A DNA stretch of 64,000 nt. Origin: Symbiodinium natans. Lineage: Eukaryota; Sar; Dinophyceae; Suessiales; Symbiodiniaceae. Of the stretch, positions 20,424-33,600 are shown piece after piece. Each line of letters starts with the position of its first letter. Position 1 is the stretch's first letter. The notes beneath the pieces were generated by a model. It was not told where the DNA came from. It did not search any database and was given only the letters and a program-made list of their open reading frames with translations. Position numbers and translations under genes: made by a program. The stretch is taken from NCBI GenBank assembly GCA_905221605.1, contig CAJNDS010002553.1, positions 49,553-113,552 of the forward strand. The letters run 5' to 3'.

Positions 20424-23400
20424 TCACTGCAAGGCGTCCATGGCCGCCAGGCGTGCGCGCCATGTCCGCAGGAGCTCCTCCGTGATGGAGGCTAAGACTT
20501 CGCTGGCCAGCGTCTCCCTGGCGTACAGCAGGGTTTAGGGTTTAGGGTTTAGGGTTTAGGGTTTAGGGTTTAGGGTTTAGGGTTTAGGGTTTAGGGTTTA
20601 GGGTTTAGCGATTGGGGTTTGGGGGGTGTTTGGGGGTTTGGGGGTTTGGGGTTTGGGGGCTTAGGGTTTTGGAGCTTAGGTTTGGGGGTGCATTGGAATA
20701 TGAGGGCAGGCGCGTGATGTTTCAAGCGTCTCTGCTACAAGGCTATTGCTGGGAGCACGGGCAACCCTCAACCCCAAACCCTCAACCCTCAAGCCTAAAC
20801 CCGAAACCTCAAAACCTCAAACCCTAAACCCTAAACCCTCTACCTGCAAAAGGTATGTCGGGTATGAGGGCACAGGCCTGAAGAAGTCCAAAAAAACCCA
20901 AATTTGCTAATGGTAGGCCCTAAACCCTTCAACCCTTAAATCCCCAAAGCCCCGACCCCGCAAGACATATAAGCCCCTATACTTCTCTAAACCCTCCAAA
21001 AGCCCCTAGACGCCCGGATTCCTTACCAATCCCATGAAACTCCTAAGTCTCTAAACCTTTTACCAGTTCTTCCACGAGGAATACGGGAGTTCGGCAACCT
21101 CACAAAGAACCACACCCTGCACCCCTCAACCTTCAAACCCCCAAAACCCTAAACACTAAACCCCCTACACCCCCCTGCCCTAAACCCTAAACCCTAAACC
21201 CCAAACCCTAAACCCTAAACCCCAAACCCTAAACCCTAAACCCCAAACCCTAAACCCTAAACCCCAAACCCTAAACCCTAAACACCAAATCCCAAACCCG
21301 AGCCCGAGCCTGAACTCCGCACCCAGGGCCTGTCGCAGCGCCTGTTGGGGAGCCCCAGTTGAAAGGTTTAGGGCTTAGGGTTTAGGGTTTAGGGTTTAGG
21401 GTTTGGGGTTTGGGGTTTGGGGTTTGGGGTTTAGGGTTTAGGGTTTAGGGTTTGGGGTTTGGGGTTTGGGGTTTAGGGCTTGGGGTTTAGGGCCCAGGGC
21501 TCCGTTTGTTGCTTTCGAAATACAACCCTCTTGCATCCACTAAAGGAAGATACAGAATCTCCCAAGGTCCTGTCTAGGTGCAAATACAGGAGCCTACATG
21601 TACCAATACTATCACCCTGCGCCTTTCAATGCATAGTAAACACTACCCAAAATACCATTCCAACACATAGGCGTCAAGAACCCTAAACCCTAAACCCTAA
21701 ACACGAGTTTCAGAGGGGGGGGGCAGGGGGGCAACACCCAAATCTCCCTTCAACTCCTGACCCTTAACTACTACTTACTTAAGAAATCTTCTTGATACGG
21801 GCAGTATAGGGATTAAGTAGTGTCTTTTCTTTGTTGCTTTTTTGGGAGGGGGGGGTTCTTAAGCAACCCTCAACCCTAAACCCTAAACCCTAAACCCTAA
21901 ACCCTAAACCCTAAACCCTAAACCCTAAACCCTAAACTCTAAACCCTAACCCTAAAACCGAAGCTTTTCACCTCAGGGCCTCTGCCAGCTCGGCGCTTTC
22001 GCCGTTGCCCAGGACCGCGCGCACGGCCGCGCGCAGCACGCCCGGCACCTTCGTTGCTGAGCTCATAAGCCCCAGAAAGAGTGCACACTTTCAGTTCTGT
22101 AGGGGATTCTAACCCTAAACCCTAAACCCTAAACCCTAAACCCTAAACCCTAAACCCTGAGTATCCCCCCAAAATGTGTAAAGTGTACTCGTTCGGCTCC
22201 TAAGGGACGAGGTCTTCGAGGTTCCCGATGTCGATGCCCAAGCCCTGGAAGGCATCCCGGAAGGTGCCGAAGTCCACATCCTTACTTCTCCCAACAAGGG
22301 TTTAGGGTTTAGGGTTTAGGGTTTAGGGTTTAGGGTTTAGGGTTTAGGGTTTAGGGGATTTAGGGTTTAGGGGGTTTAGGGCTTAGGGTTTAGGGTTGAA
22401 GGTTTAGGGTTTAGGGCTTAGGGCTTAGGGCTTAGGGCTTAGGGTTTAGGATCTCCATCAACCAAGAGGGAGACAACAGCTTAAACTTTATGATTCCTTC
22501 TACATAAGGACACCCAAAAAGTTTTAAAGTTCAAGTATTGGCTAATTCCTACTAAGAAAAGGAAACCCAAAAAACTCAAAAAGTTCAACTCTTGGCTAAT
22601 TCCTACCAAGAAAAGGACCACCCAAAAAATCATAAAATATTGGCTTCTTCCTACTAAGAAAAGGAAACCCAAAAAGCTTAAAATTCAACTCTTGGCTAAT
22701 TCCTACTAAGAAAAGGAAACCCAAAGACCGTAAAAGTTCAACACTTGTCTAACTCCTACTCAGAAAAGGAAACCCAAAAAGCTGAAAAGTTCTCAACTCT
22801 TGGCTAAGGCAAAGTAAAAAAATGTTAAACTTTATTATTCCTAGTAAATAAGGAGACCCCAAAAAAACTTAAATTATTTGTTTTCTTCAAAGTAAGCATC
22901 AACTCCTACTAAAAAAGGAAACCCAAAAATCGTAGAAAAACCCAACCATTCGCTAAGGTAAAGTAAGCATCCTCCACGGTTCCCAGGGGGGGCAGGACAG
23001 CATCCAGGATGTCCTCGGCAGGCAGCACTGCCAGGCCCTTGTCAAACCTTAGTTGCCGAGTTCATAAGCTCCCCCCCCCCGAAAGTGTTTGGGGTTTAGG
23101 GTTTAGGATTTAGGGTTTAGGATTTAGGGTTTAGGGTTGAGGGTGTAGACTGTCAGTTCTAGAGGGTGATTATGACAACCCCCCCGAAAAAAAGTGTGTG
23201 AGGTGTACTCATGCAGCTACTAAGAAGCAGCTCCGCGCCGGTGCCCTCGATGTTGCGCGGCACGGGCACCAGCAGCGGCGGCGCCGGCGGCGCTGGCAGT
23301 CGGCCCAGCAGAGGAAGCCTTGCTTAGATAAGGGTACCTATTAACCCAATAAGGTTTAGGGTTTAGGGTTTAGGGTTTAGGGTTTAGGGTTTAGGGTTTA

Positions 23401-26400
23401 GGGTTTAGGGTTTAGGGTTTGGGGAGACCACGGCGACGTGTGTGTGGAGTTCAATCGCGTTCCCTGTTGAGGCAGAGCTACAATGATACGGGTCTTAAGG
23501 TTCTCGGCAGTAGTAGGGAGTCTTCGGGAACCTTGGGTTTCTATACCCCCCTTGAACCCCCCCCCGGTAAGAACCCTGCACTCAACCATGTGGAACCCAC
23601 CACCCCTATGTCTCCTTCATAAGGCACAAGGCGTGGTGCAATCTCCCCCTTCCCCACCCCCCCTCCCGCCCCTCGTTTACAGCTTGGGGTTTTTACCACA
23701 AAGGCTCACGGCCCTCCTGTACCCAAACCTTGCTCTGGCCACTTAAACTCTTGGGCTCTGTGGGGAGCGCCCTGTATTTCAAAAGGCCCCATGTTGCAAA
23801 ATGATCTCCCAAAAAAAGGATCATAACTAGCAGAACCTCCCATTTGCAAGCGGTAGCTAATAGGACCTGCAAGCTAAATCCTGGGTGGAAGTAGCCCTCA
23901 AAATCGCAGATGCTCCTGACGTGCATGCCCGGTGTCCACGGTTTGGGGTTTAGGGTGTAGGGTTTACAGTTTATGGTTTAGGGTTTAAGGTTTGGGGCAC
24001 GTTTAGGGTTCAGGGTTCAGGGTTCAGGGTATAGATACCCTAACCCTCCCAGCAAGCAGGCCTGGGCTGTAGCAGGTCCTGCGAGAAACTAGCAACGACT
24101 GGCAGGTTCATGGTACTTATTAACGAAGGATAACTGCACTTTTCACTGTACTTCTAGCCATATTAGGGAACCGAAAGGGGCTCAGAAGTGGGTCATAAGC
24201 ACAGTGAAAGTTTGTTAGCAAGTACCGTGAACCTCCAAGTACACGTCTCATGATGCGCATGGCGAGCGAGAGAGGAACCGACGCCATGACAGCAAAGGCT
24301 TACTCGGGGCAAAGGGCTACCGCAAAGGGCACCCACAGCTGACATCCAAGCCCCTAAACCCTAAACCCTAAACCCTAAACCCTATCTTCCTTCGTTACTC
24401 CTTACGACATGCCCAACACACAAGCAAGGGCGCATTCAAGCACATCTGCTCACTTCGATGTGGGAGGTTTACGAAAAATAGGGGACCCCCAATATAGACC
24501 CCAAATAGCAGGTTTCCCTCATCATAAGGACCCCAAGAAGGTACCCCGTACTATCGAAAACCCCATGTCCTGCAGCGTGGTGCGCACACGCCGGCTGGTG
24601 CGGCGGAGCACGAGGTCCAGCCCGTAGGCGAGCTCTGCATTGAGGAGGGGCCGGAGGTTGCGCGCCGCTGGGGAGAGCAAGAAGCGCACCACGTCCTTCA
24701 GGGTTTGGGGCTTAGGGTTTAGGGTTTAGGGTTTAGGGTTTAGGGTTTAGGGTTTAGGGTTTAGGGTTTAGGGTTTAGGGTTTAGGGTTTAGGGTTTAGG
24801 GTTTAGGGTTTTGGGCTTTTTTTTGGCGGGGGGGAGAAGGTTTCGGGTTCGGGGCTTAGGGTTTCAGGTTTCTTTTTCTTGGGGTGCAGACTGATGCGGA
24901 CCTCTCCCCTCCTATGCTGCGCTCCGCACCTGATTTTGCTGGCGGAGTGCCTTGTATGCCCAAACAAGGGCAAGTCAGCAGAGTGCCTTGATTGGTCCTC
25001 CTTGTATGTAGTATACCTAGTTGCCCAAGCAAGGTCAAGTAGGAGTTTATATACCCAGCTTCTAAGCTTCTTGTGGAGAGGATACTGGATGCTTGCAGTT
25101 CGGCGCTGTTTCGCTGATTCGCTCTTTGCAAGTATGGCTGCTTCTCAGAACTAGGGCCCCTTCTCGCGTACATATGACGCGCCAGAGGATGTGCCATCAG
25201 AACTTCGAAAGGGGGACCATCACTTACGCAAAAAGAGAGGGTTAGAGCTGTTAACGACCGACGAGGGCTCTTGCTTCCCAAAAGGAAGACAGCTCTTTGC
25301 GTTAGTGGTTCAAGCCTGGGTTTAGGGTTCAGGGTTCGGGTTTAGGGTTTAGGGTTTAGGGTTTAGGGTTTAGGGTTTAGGGTTTAGGGGAAAGGGTTTC
25401 GGGTTTAGGGCTTTAGGGCTTTAGTGCTTTAGTTTAGGGCTTAGGGTTTAGGGTTTAGGGTTTAGGTTTAGGGTTTAGGGTTTAGGGTTTATGGTTTAGG
25501 GTTTAGGGTTTAGGGTTTAGGGTTTAGGGTTTAGTGCTTTAGGGCTTTAGTGCTTTAGGGTTTAGGGTTTGGGGTTTAGGGTTTAGGGTTTAGGGTTTAG
25601 GGTTTAGGGTTTAGGGTTTAGGGTTGAAGGGTTCAGGGGCTCAGGGTATTCTTGGGGGCTCGGCGTCTGGCCTTGGCTGGCGCGCCCTCCTCGGGCACGG
25701 CATCGAAGTCAATGAAGCCGCTCCTTCAGGAGATCCTAAACTTGGGATGTTCCCCCTTTAGGGTTTAGGGTTTAGGGTTTAGGGTTTAGGGTTTAGGGTT
25801 TAGGGTTTAGGGTTTAGGGTTTAGGGTTTAGGGTTGGGATGTTCCCCTTCTACTACCAGTCCTTCATAGGGATTATAGTACCCCCTACTATAATCCCCAT
25901 TAAGGACTGATAGTATAAGGGGTAACATCCCAATCCTAAACCCCAAACCCCAAAACCCTTAGGGTTTAGGAAATTAGGGTTTGAGGGTTTGAGGGTTTGG
26001 GGTCCGGGGTTTGGGGTTTGGGGTGTAGGGTTTAAGGTCTAAGGTTTAGGACCCCAAGCCCTAAACCCTAAACCCAAACGAGGAAGGTAAGGTGAGGGGG
26101 CGAATCACATGGGCAGTTCCCTAAATCATGGCACCCTTTTAGGACCCCTATAGAATACGGCGCCCTTGTAACAAAAACATGACAAGCCGACCAAAGAGAC
26201 TCCCTAAGCACTGTAAGCCTAAACCCTAAACCCTAAACCCTAAACCCTAAACCCTAAACCCTAAACCCTAAACCCTAAACCCTAAACCCTAAACCCTAGT
26301 TTAGAGAACTACCAAGGTGATCCCGTGACTCCTGGATCCCTCCGACGCACCAGCCACAACACCCAGCGAGGCCTGTAGGCGCTGGGGTTGGAGTCTGAGT

Positions 26401-28188
26401 GGTTCTTGAAGTAGGGTTTAGGGTTTAGGGTTTAGGGTTTAGGGTTTAGGGTGTAGGGTTTAGGGTTTAGGGTTTAGGGTTTAGGGTTTAGGGTTTAGGG
26501 TTTAGGGTTTAGGGTTTAGGGTTTAGGGTTTAGGGTTTGAGGTTAGTTAATTGGGGCCCAGGGTTTAGGGTTTGGGGGTTAGGGTTGAGGGTTTAGGGTT
26601 TACAGGGTTCCCACCGGGGGTTCAGGGTTCAGGGCTTGAAAGCAGTTTAGGTTTTCGAGTTGAGTGTTAGTGTTTAGGGATTAGGGTTTAGGGTCTAGGG
26701 TTTAGGGTCTATTCGTGTTCGGAGTCGAGGGTTGGGGGGTTCCGAGGTTGAAGGCTTTGGGCTTGGGATGTCGAAGCCCTAAACTTAGGATGTTCCCCCT
26801 TATACTAACAGTCATTAATAGGGATGATAGTACCCCATAGTACAATCCCTATCAAGGACTGCTAGTACAAGGGGGAACATCCCAACCCCAAACCCTAAAC
26901 CCTCAAACCCTCAAACCCTTCAACTCTAAACCCTAAACCCTAAACCCTAAACCGTTCAACCCTTCAGAAGCCTATAGTGGAGTCACCCCACAGGCCTGCA
27001 GCAGCGTGGCCAGGCGCTGCGGCCGCATGCGCCGCGTCTTGGGGTCGTAAAGCCTTGGGGACCACATTGAAGCCCTAAGATTGGGTTCATACGCCCTATA
27101 CTACGATAATTCCGATTATTAAGGTAACATGAACCTAAACCCTAAACCCTCAACCCTAAACCCTAAACCCTCTTAGGGCTCATTTGGGGGGTTTACGAAA
27201 ACAAGGGACCCCATCTAAGGACCCGACAAGGTACCCCGAATGTTGGAAACCCTAAACCCTAAACCTTAATCCCTAAACCCTAAACCCTGAACCCTAAAAC
27301 CCTAAACCCCTTTCAAGGGTTCATGTTGGTCCCCAAGGAACAGCTCGCGCAGCGCCGCGAAGGACCGGCGGTTGGAGTTCTGCAACAGGCGGCGCACCAC
27401 GAAGGGGTAGGCCATGGCCACGATCCTAGGGTTTAGGGTTTAGGGTTTAGGGTTTAGGGTTTAGGGTTCAGGGTTCAGGGTTCATGCTTTCAGAGTGAGC
27501 AAACAGCCACACCCCCACACCACCTACAATCCGGAACTCTGAGCCTTGCACCGTTCACCCTGAATCCCTCAACCCTAAACCCTAAACCCTAAACCCTAAA
27601 CCCTAAACCCTAAACCCTAAACCCTAAACCCTAAACCCTAAACCCTACACTAGCTCAAGGCAAGCGTCTGATATTGCGGGTCGCCCTGCAAGGCCACGCC
27701 TTCCAGCGTGGCCACGGAGCGCGCCAGCAGCGACACCTGCGTCATTGCCGGGTTTAGGGTTTAGGGTTTGGGGTTTAGGGTTTAGGGTTTAGGGTTCAGG
27801 GTTTAGGGTTTAGGGTTTAGGGTTTAGGGTTTAGGGATGATCATGCTTATTCCTTATTGGGATTTGTTTATGACAAAAATCTAAAATCACAACCAACAAG
27901 GACCAAGACACGTAAGGCGGGATGGAGAACTTCACTTCGAGGTTCACCTTCAGCAGGTCCTGCAGGGCTTGAGGTTTAGGGTTTAGGGTTTAGGGTTTAG
28001 GGTTTAGGGTTTAGGGTTTAGGGTCTAGGGTCTAGGGTTTTTTGGGTTTTGGGTTTAGGGTTTAGGGTTTAGGGTCCAGGGTCTAGGGTTTAGGGTTTAG
28101 GGTTTACGAGGTGTAGGGTGTCTCGCCTCACAGCAGCAGTAAATGCCATGTGGAAAGAGCGCCCCGACAAACCCAGAACAGGAGCAGG

Positions 28189-28222
<34 letters not shown>

Positions 28223-29767
28223 GCACGACAGTCAGAACAGTCATTATTACACAGCAATGGAGCAGGTGGTTCCGTCACACACATGGAAGGTCTCTTGCAT
28301 GGAGGTCCTGCGTGAGGGCCTGGAAGTTGGCGTTCTTGAAAGCCTGCAATTTAAGGCTTCGGGGCTTCGGGTTTTTGATGGTTTTAGTTTTTTAGGGTTT
28401 AGGGCTTTAGAGCTTGGGGGCTCTGACTCTATGATCTTAAGCACCAGAGGGTGTGGCGAAACCCGAAACCCTGAACCCTGAACCCTAAACACTAAACCCT
28501 AAATCCTAAACCCTAAACCCTAGGCCCTAAACCCTAAACCCTACACCCTAATCCTAAACTCTAAACTCGAAACCCTAAGCCGAGAATGGAAAGCCCCCGG
28601 GCAGCAAAATGAAGACGTGTCGGGGCCATTCTGCACCCCAACAACCCCCATGTGTAGGGTTGAGGGTTTAGGGCTTGGGATTGTAGGGTCTAGGGTCTAG
28701 GGTTGTTCGGGTTCGGGTTCAAGTTGCGGGCTTGGGCATGAGGTTTGGGGTTTTGGGCTTGGGTGGGAGAAAGAGACTTTTGGGGTCCAGGGTTTAGGGG
28801 TTTAGGGTTTAGGGTTTAGGGTCTAGGGTCTAGGGTCTAGGGTCTAGGGTCTAGGGTCTAGGGTCTAGGGTTTAGGTTTGAAGCCACAACCCTGATCCCA
28901 CAAGAGAGCCTGGGCGCCGCCACCCCTCAGGTAGGGGCCAAGCACGCGCTGGAGGATGGGCACCAGGGAGGCCTGGGGAGGTGCCCGGGCTTCTGTTTCG
29001 GGGGTTAGGGGTTGGCGTTTAGGGGTTTGGGGATTAGGGGTTTAGGGTTTAGGGTTTCCTGTGTAGTGTCCTAAGTCCGACCCCCCCCAAACCCCAAACT
29101 GTGAACTCTAAAGTTTTAATTTAGGCTTCTAGGGTTCAGGGGCTTAAGGTTCATATCGTTTTGCTTGGGAAGCAGGGGTTTCTACAGGCAAGAGGGTCGA
29201 GGGGCCCATGTGGTAGCAATGCATCCCCAAACCCTCACACACTGAGGTCCCTAAACCCTAAACCCTAAACCCTAAACCCTAAACCCTAAACCCTAAACCC
29301 TAAACCCCCTCAACCCCAAGTCCTCTACACTTCCATGAGCTCATTTAGCATGCCCAGGTCCCCTACACCCTCAAAATCCACAGAAGCCTCGCCCCCTCAA
29401 CCCGAGGCTTTTAAGGTTTCGGGTTCTAGGGTTTAGGGTTTACGGTTTAGGGTTTAGGGTTTAGGGTTTAGGGTTTCGGGTTTAGGGTTTAGGGTTTAGG
29501 GTTTGGGGTTTAGGGTTTAGGGTTTAGGGTTTAGGGTTTAGGGTTTAGGGCTTAAGGTTTCGGGCTTTCTTCGGGTTTCCAGCGCAAAACGCTGGCGGGA
29601 GCCCGCGGCGCCTGGTCCACGTCGGGCGCCAGGAACCTGAGCTGCTGGAAGTCCGCGATCAAGGCCTCCCAGTTCTGCGTGCCTCGGGGGACGGCTTGAG
29701 AGCTTGGAGGCGCGGAGCCGCTGGTTCAGGGTTGAGGGTTGAGGGTTCAGGGTTGAGGGTTCAGGGT

Positions 29768-29799
<32 letters not shown>

Positions 29800-30620
29800 G
29801 GTTTAGAGTTTAGGGTTTAGGGTTTAGGGTTTAGGGTTTAGGGATTAGGGTTTAGGGTTTAGGGTCTAAGGCTTTGGGCTTGGGGCTTTGGGTTTCGGGT
29901 TTCGCAGGACGGGAAATTGGAGTCCCAGATAGGGTGCGGGGCTTTAAGTTTGAAGGATCCGGAGGTTTTCGGATTTCGGGCCGCAGCCAGTAACGGGATG
30001 AAGGGGGACAGGAAAGGAGAGAGAGAGAGAGAGAGAGAGTCACCTAAACCCTAGACCCTAAACCCTAAACCCTACACCCTAAACCCTAAACCCTAGACCC
30101 TAAACAGTGCGAGCATGGTGCCGAGGTGAACCACCGCTGAGATGATCAGCTCGCGATCCTCACGGGGCACCTGTGCCACGAGGCCAAAGTCCAGGAGGCA
30201 GAGCTTCCCTGCGTCCGGACCTCCGGGCTTAGGTTTAGGGTTTAGGGTTTAGGGTTTAGGGTTAAGGGTTAAGGGTTTAGGGTTTAGGGTTTAGGGTTTA
30301 GGGTTTAGGGTTTAGGGTTTAGGGTTTAGGGTTTAGGGTTTAGGGTTTAGGGTTTAGGGTTTAGGGTTTAGGGTTTAGGGTTTAGGGTTTAGGGTTTAGG
30401 TGAGTTAGAGGTCTAGGGGGTTTAGGGGGTCAGGAGCTTGGTGGGCGAGAGGAGACAGAAGGTGTTCAAAAATGCAAAAAACCTCGTGCTCACACGTATG
30501 CCAATGCCAACAACACGTGAGTTCAAGCGGGAGAGAGAGACAGCCAGAAAGACAGAGAGGCGAGAGCCAGAGAGAGGGAGCCAGAGAGAGAGTGAGAGGG
30601 AGCGAGAGCGAGTGAGCGAC

Positions 30621-30661
<41 letters not shown>

Positions 30662-33600
30662 TGCCAGAGAGAGAGAGACGGAGGCGGAGGCAGAGGCAGA
30701 GGCAGAGGCAGACACAGAGGCAGAGGCAGAGGAGCTCAAACCAGAATCATTCCAATACCTCAGCCCTAGCAGCCCCGGAAAGCCCAAACCCCTAGACCCT
30801 GACCACGCTGCGCCCTAAACCCTAAATGCTAAACCCTAAACCCTAAACCCCAAACCCTAAACCCTAAATGCTAAACCCTAAACCCTAAATCCTAAACCCT
30901 AAACCCTGACTACACAGTCACCACCACCGAACCCGGCCTTCCGTGATCTTGAGCAGGTTCCCCGGATGCGGGTCTCCGTGGAAGAAGCCGATGTCCAGGA
31001 GCTGGGTCAGAAAGACTTCCTTCAGGTTAGGTTTAGGGTTCTTGGGGATTTTGGGATTAGGGTTTAGGGTTTAGGGTTTAGGGTTTGGGGTTTGGGGTTT
31101 GGGGTTTAGGGTTTGGGGTTTGGGGTTTAGGGTTTAGGGCTTAAGGCTTCGGGATTAGGGATGTAGACTTTGGGGTTCTAAGGTTTAAGGATTTGGGGTT
31201 TAGGGTTTAGGGCCTAGGGCTTTAGGGTGCAGAGTCTGTGTAGAGCTTGGTCCTACGCGTGCTCGCCCCCCCCCCCCCCCCCCCCCCCACACACCCAGAG
31301 ATTCCAGAAGCCCCCCCCCCAAAAAAAAAATGAAAAAAACAAACAACTAAACCCTAAACCTGAAACCCAAAACATCCCCTACACCCCCAACCGGAAGTCG
31401 GCACCCCTCACTCTCAAACCCTCAACTCCCCCCCCCCCCCCCCCCCCACGGCAAAAAACACAAAAACACAAACTCCTACCAAGAAAAAACCCCAAACAAA
31501 CCCAAACAAAACAAAAACACTCAAACAAGTCCTGAAACCCCGAATCCAAACCCCCCATGCTCCTGTCCCACGGAGATCAACTCCCGAATTTCCTTCGAGG
31601 GCGATTCGGGGGGAGACGACTAGGGCCCGGGCGGTCGCTGGCCAAGGGTGTAGGGTTTAGGGTTTAGGCTTTAGGCTTTAGGCTTTAGGGCCTGACTCCC
31701 AACAAACCCTATGAAGCCCTAAACCCTGAAACCCCTGGGCCCTCAGTGTAGGGGGCTCTGTAAACATCTCATTTTATGTCTTTAGAAGGATTATTTAGGG
31801 GATGAAGGGAAAAAAAATTAATGTCTAACCCCTTCTAAGCCTTGTTTTGGAGGGTCCCCCAACCCTAAACCCTAAACCCTAAACCCTAAACCCCAAACCC
31901 TAAACCCTAAACACCAAACCCCAAACCCAAAACCAGGAACCCTAAACCCTAAACCCTAAACCAGGAACCCTCAGCCTTGTTGTGGAGGGTCCTGCGCAGG
32001 CAGGGTGCTCAGCTTCACGCCGTTGACCCACTTCGAGAGCATCACCCGCCGCTTGGTCAGCGACATCAGTGGGCCGGGGATGACGATCCTCGCAGGCAGG
32101 TTTAGGGTTTAGGGTTTACGGTTTAGGGTTTAGGGTTTAGGGTTTAGGGTTTAGGGTTTAGGGTTTAGGGTTTAGGGTTTAGGGTTTAGGGTTTAGGGTT
32201 TAGGGTTTAGGGTTTAGGGTTTAGGGTTGGGAGCCTTCCTAGAAATTAGGATTTAACAAGTCTCTATCACAACCCCTGATACTCACAACAAAAACTAGGA
32301 TTTAGGGTTTCAAGCTATACATCGGCCAAGCCCCAAACCCCAAACCCTAAACCCTAAACCCTGAACCCTGAACCCTAAACCCTAAACCCCCAAACACGCA
32401 GCCCGCACGTCCTCTCCAGGGCCTCCGGCTCCAAACTCTCCCGGAGCAGCTCCTCCATGCGGATCGCGTTCAGGGCCTCGTGACCGGTTTAGGGTTTAGG
32501 GTTTAGGGCTTAGGGTTTAGGGTTTACGGCTTAGGGTTTATGGTTTAGGGTTTAGGGTTTAGCGCTTAGGGTTTGGGGTCGAGGGTTTGGGGTTTGGGGT
32601 TAGGGTTTAGGGGTTAGGGTTTAGGGTCGGGGGGGCTTAGGGTTTAGGATTTGGGGTTTGAGGTTTGGGGCTTAGGGTTTAGGATTTGGGGTTTGAGGTT
32701 TGGGGTTTTGGGTTTGGGATTTGGGGTTTGGGGGGCTATAGGGTTGCTCTCGAAACCAGGGCTTTTTTGGGGGGGCTTTTTTTAAATGCAATGACTCCCT
32801 TTCTCCAAGCGGGCTTAAGGGTTTAAGGGCTTTGGGCTTGAGGGCGTAGGGGCTAGGATGCAAGGATTTAGGGTTTAGGGTTTCGGGCTTTTGGTGGGTT
32901 TCTTTAGGCTTTAGGCTTTAGGCTTGAGGCTTTAGGGTTTAGGGTTTGGGGGTTTGGGTTTGGGGTTGGGTTTAGGGTTTGGGATCTAAGGATTTGGGGA
33001 TGGAGCCTGGTTTAAACCCAAAAGCGTTAGTGTAGAGCAGCCCACCCAATCCGAGACTCCCAACCTTGGGCCCCACATGGTTAGGCGCCTCGTTCCGGAA
33101 ATCCAGCTCTGTGTAGAGTCCTTCTGCGAAGGTTTCCGTCAAAGCGATGTAGTCCTTTGGGGTTTAGGGCTTAGGGTTTAGTGCGGTTGGTGGAGGGCTA
33201 AACCCTAAACCCTGAACCCGAACCCCTAAACCCTAAACCCTTTGGGGTTGTAAGGTTCCGGATTTCAGGGAGCTTGCCTTGTAACTCAAGCCGTTCTCGG
33301 GCACGCTTCCACCCAAACAGAACACATGTTCAAGCTTGGCGCATTTTTTCGGGCCAACGCTCTGTTTACTAAAGATCTCTAATGAAAGACGTGTGCCTAT
33401 ACATAAAAGCAGCTGGCTAAACCATAAACCCGAAACGCTAAACCCTAATTAAACCACCCTAAACCCTGGACCCTAAACGCCCCACAGTGGAGCTCGCGGT
33501 CCGTCTCGTCCGCAGTGAAGCGCCGGATCAGCGGCTGCATCACGTCCGCGAGGCGGCGCAGCACGTAGAGGTCCTGCAGCTGTGGGGCCTTTGGGGGTCT

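Larger units (their letters stand above)
20427..23317 (-). other. ABC1K exons 34-39: C-terminal tail
   Basis: Exons 23229-23317 ([20 protein letters not shown]), 22972-23047 ([20 protein letters not shown]), 22209-22280 ([20 protein letters not shown]), 21980-22048 ([20 protein letters not shown]), 21309-21329 (ALGAEFR, 21-nt microexon) and 20427-20516 ([20 protein letters not shown]). They join in frame via AGGATG, GT, AGGCCCTG and CAGG repeats. The last is followed at once by TGA. This tail is beyond the conserved kinase core, and its membership rests on frame continuity only. Confidence 0.7.
24061..28343 (-). other. ABC1K exons 25-33: C-terminal helical region
   Basis: Exons 28308-28343 ([12 protein letters not shown], 36 nt), 27912-27959 ([16 protein letters not shown]), 27669-27736 ([20 protein letters not shown]), about 27335-27425 ([20 protein letters not shown]), 26996-27052 ([19 protein letters not shown]), about 26331-26372 ([14 protein letters not shown]), about 25645-25723 ([20 protein letters not shown]), 24570-24702 ([20 protein letters not shown]) and 24061-24078 (DLLQPR, an 18-nt microexon). 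Junction repeats include GCAGGACCT, GTGTC, CAGGCCT, AGGAG, ACCCTGA and GCAGGAC. Confidence 0.8.
28910..32087 (-). other. ABC1K exons 19-24: catalytic loop and DFG core
   Basis: Exons 31992-32087 ([17 protein letters not shown]), 31563-31619 ([14 protein letters not shown]), 30937-31019 ([20 protein letters not shown]), 30122-30207 ([20 protein letters not shown]), 29597-29682 ([20 protein letters not shown]) and 28910-28972 ([20 protein letters not shown]). The catalytic Asp and Asn of HGDPHPGN and the DFG Asp are all present, so the kinase core is not degenerate. Phases are consistent across all five junctions (83, 86 and 86 nt exons complement one another). Confidence 0.9.

Noticed and set aside
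30422-30818. Arg/Glu-rich or Ser/Leu-rich protein
   Set aside because: Product of a (GA)n low-complexity tract, with no splice partners.
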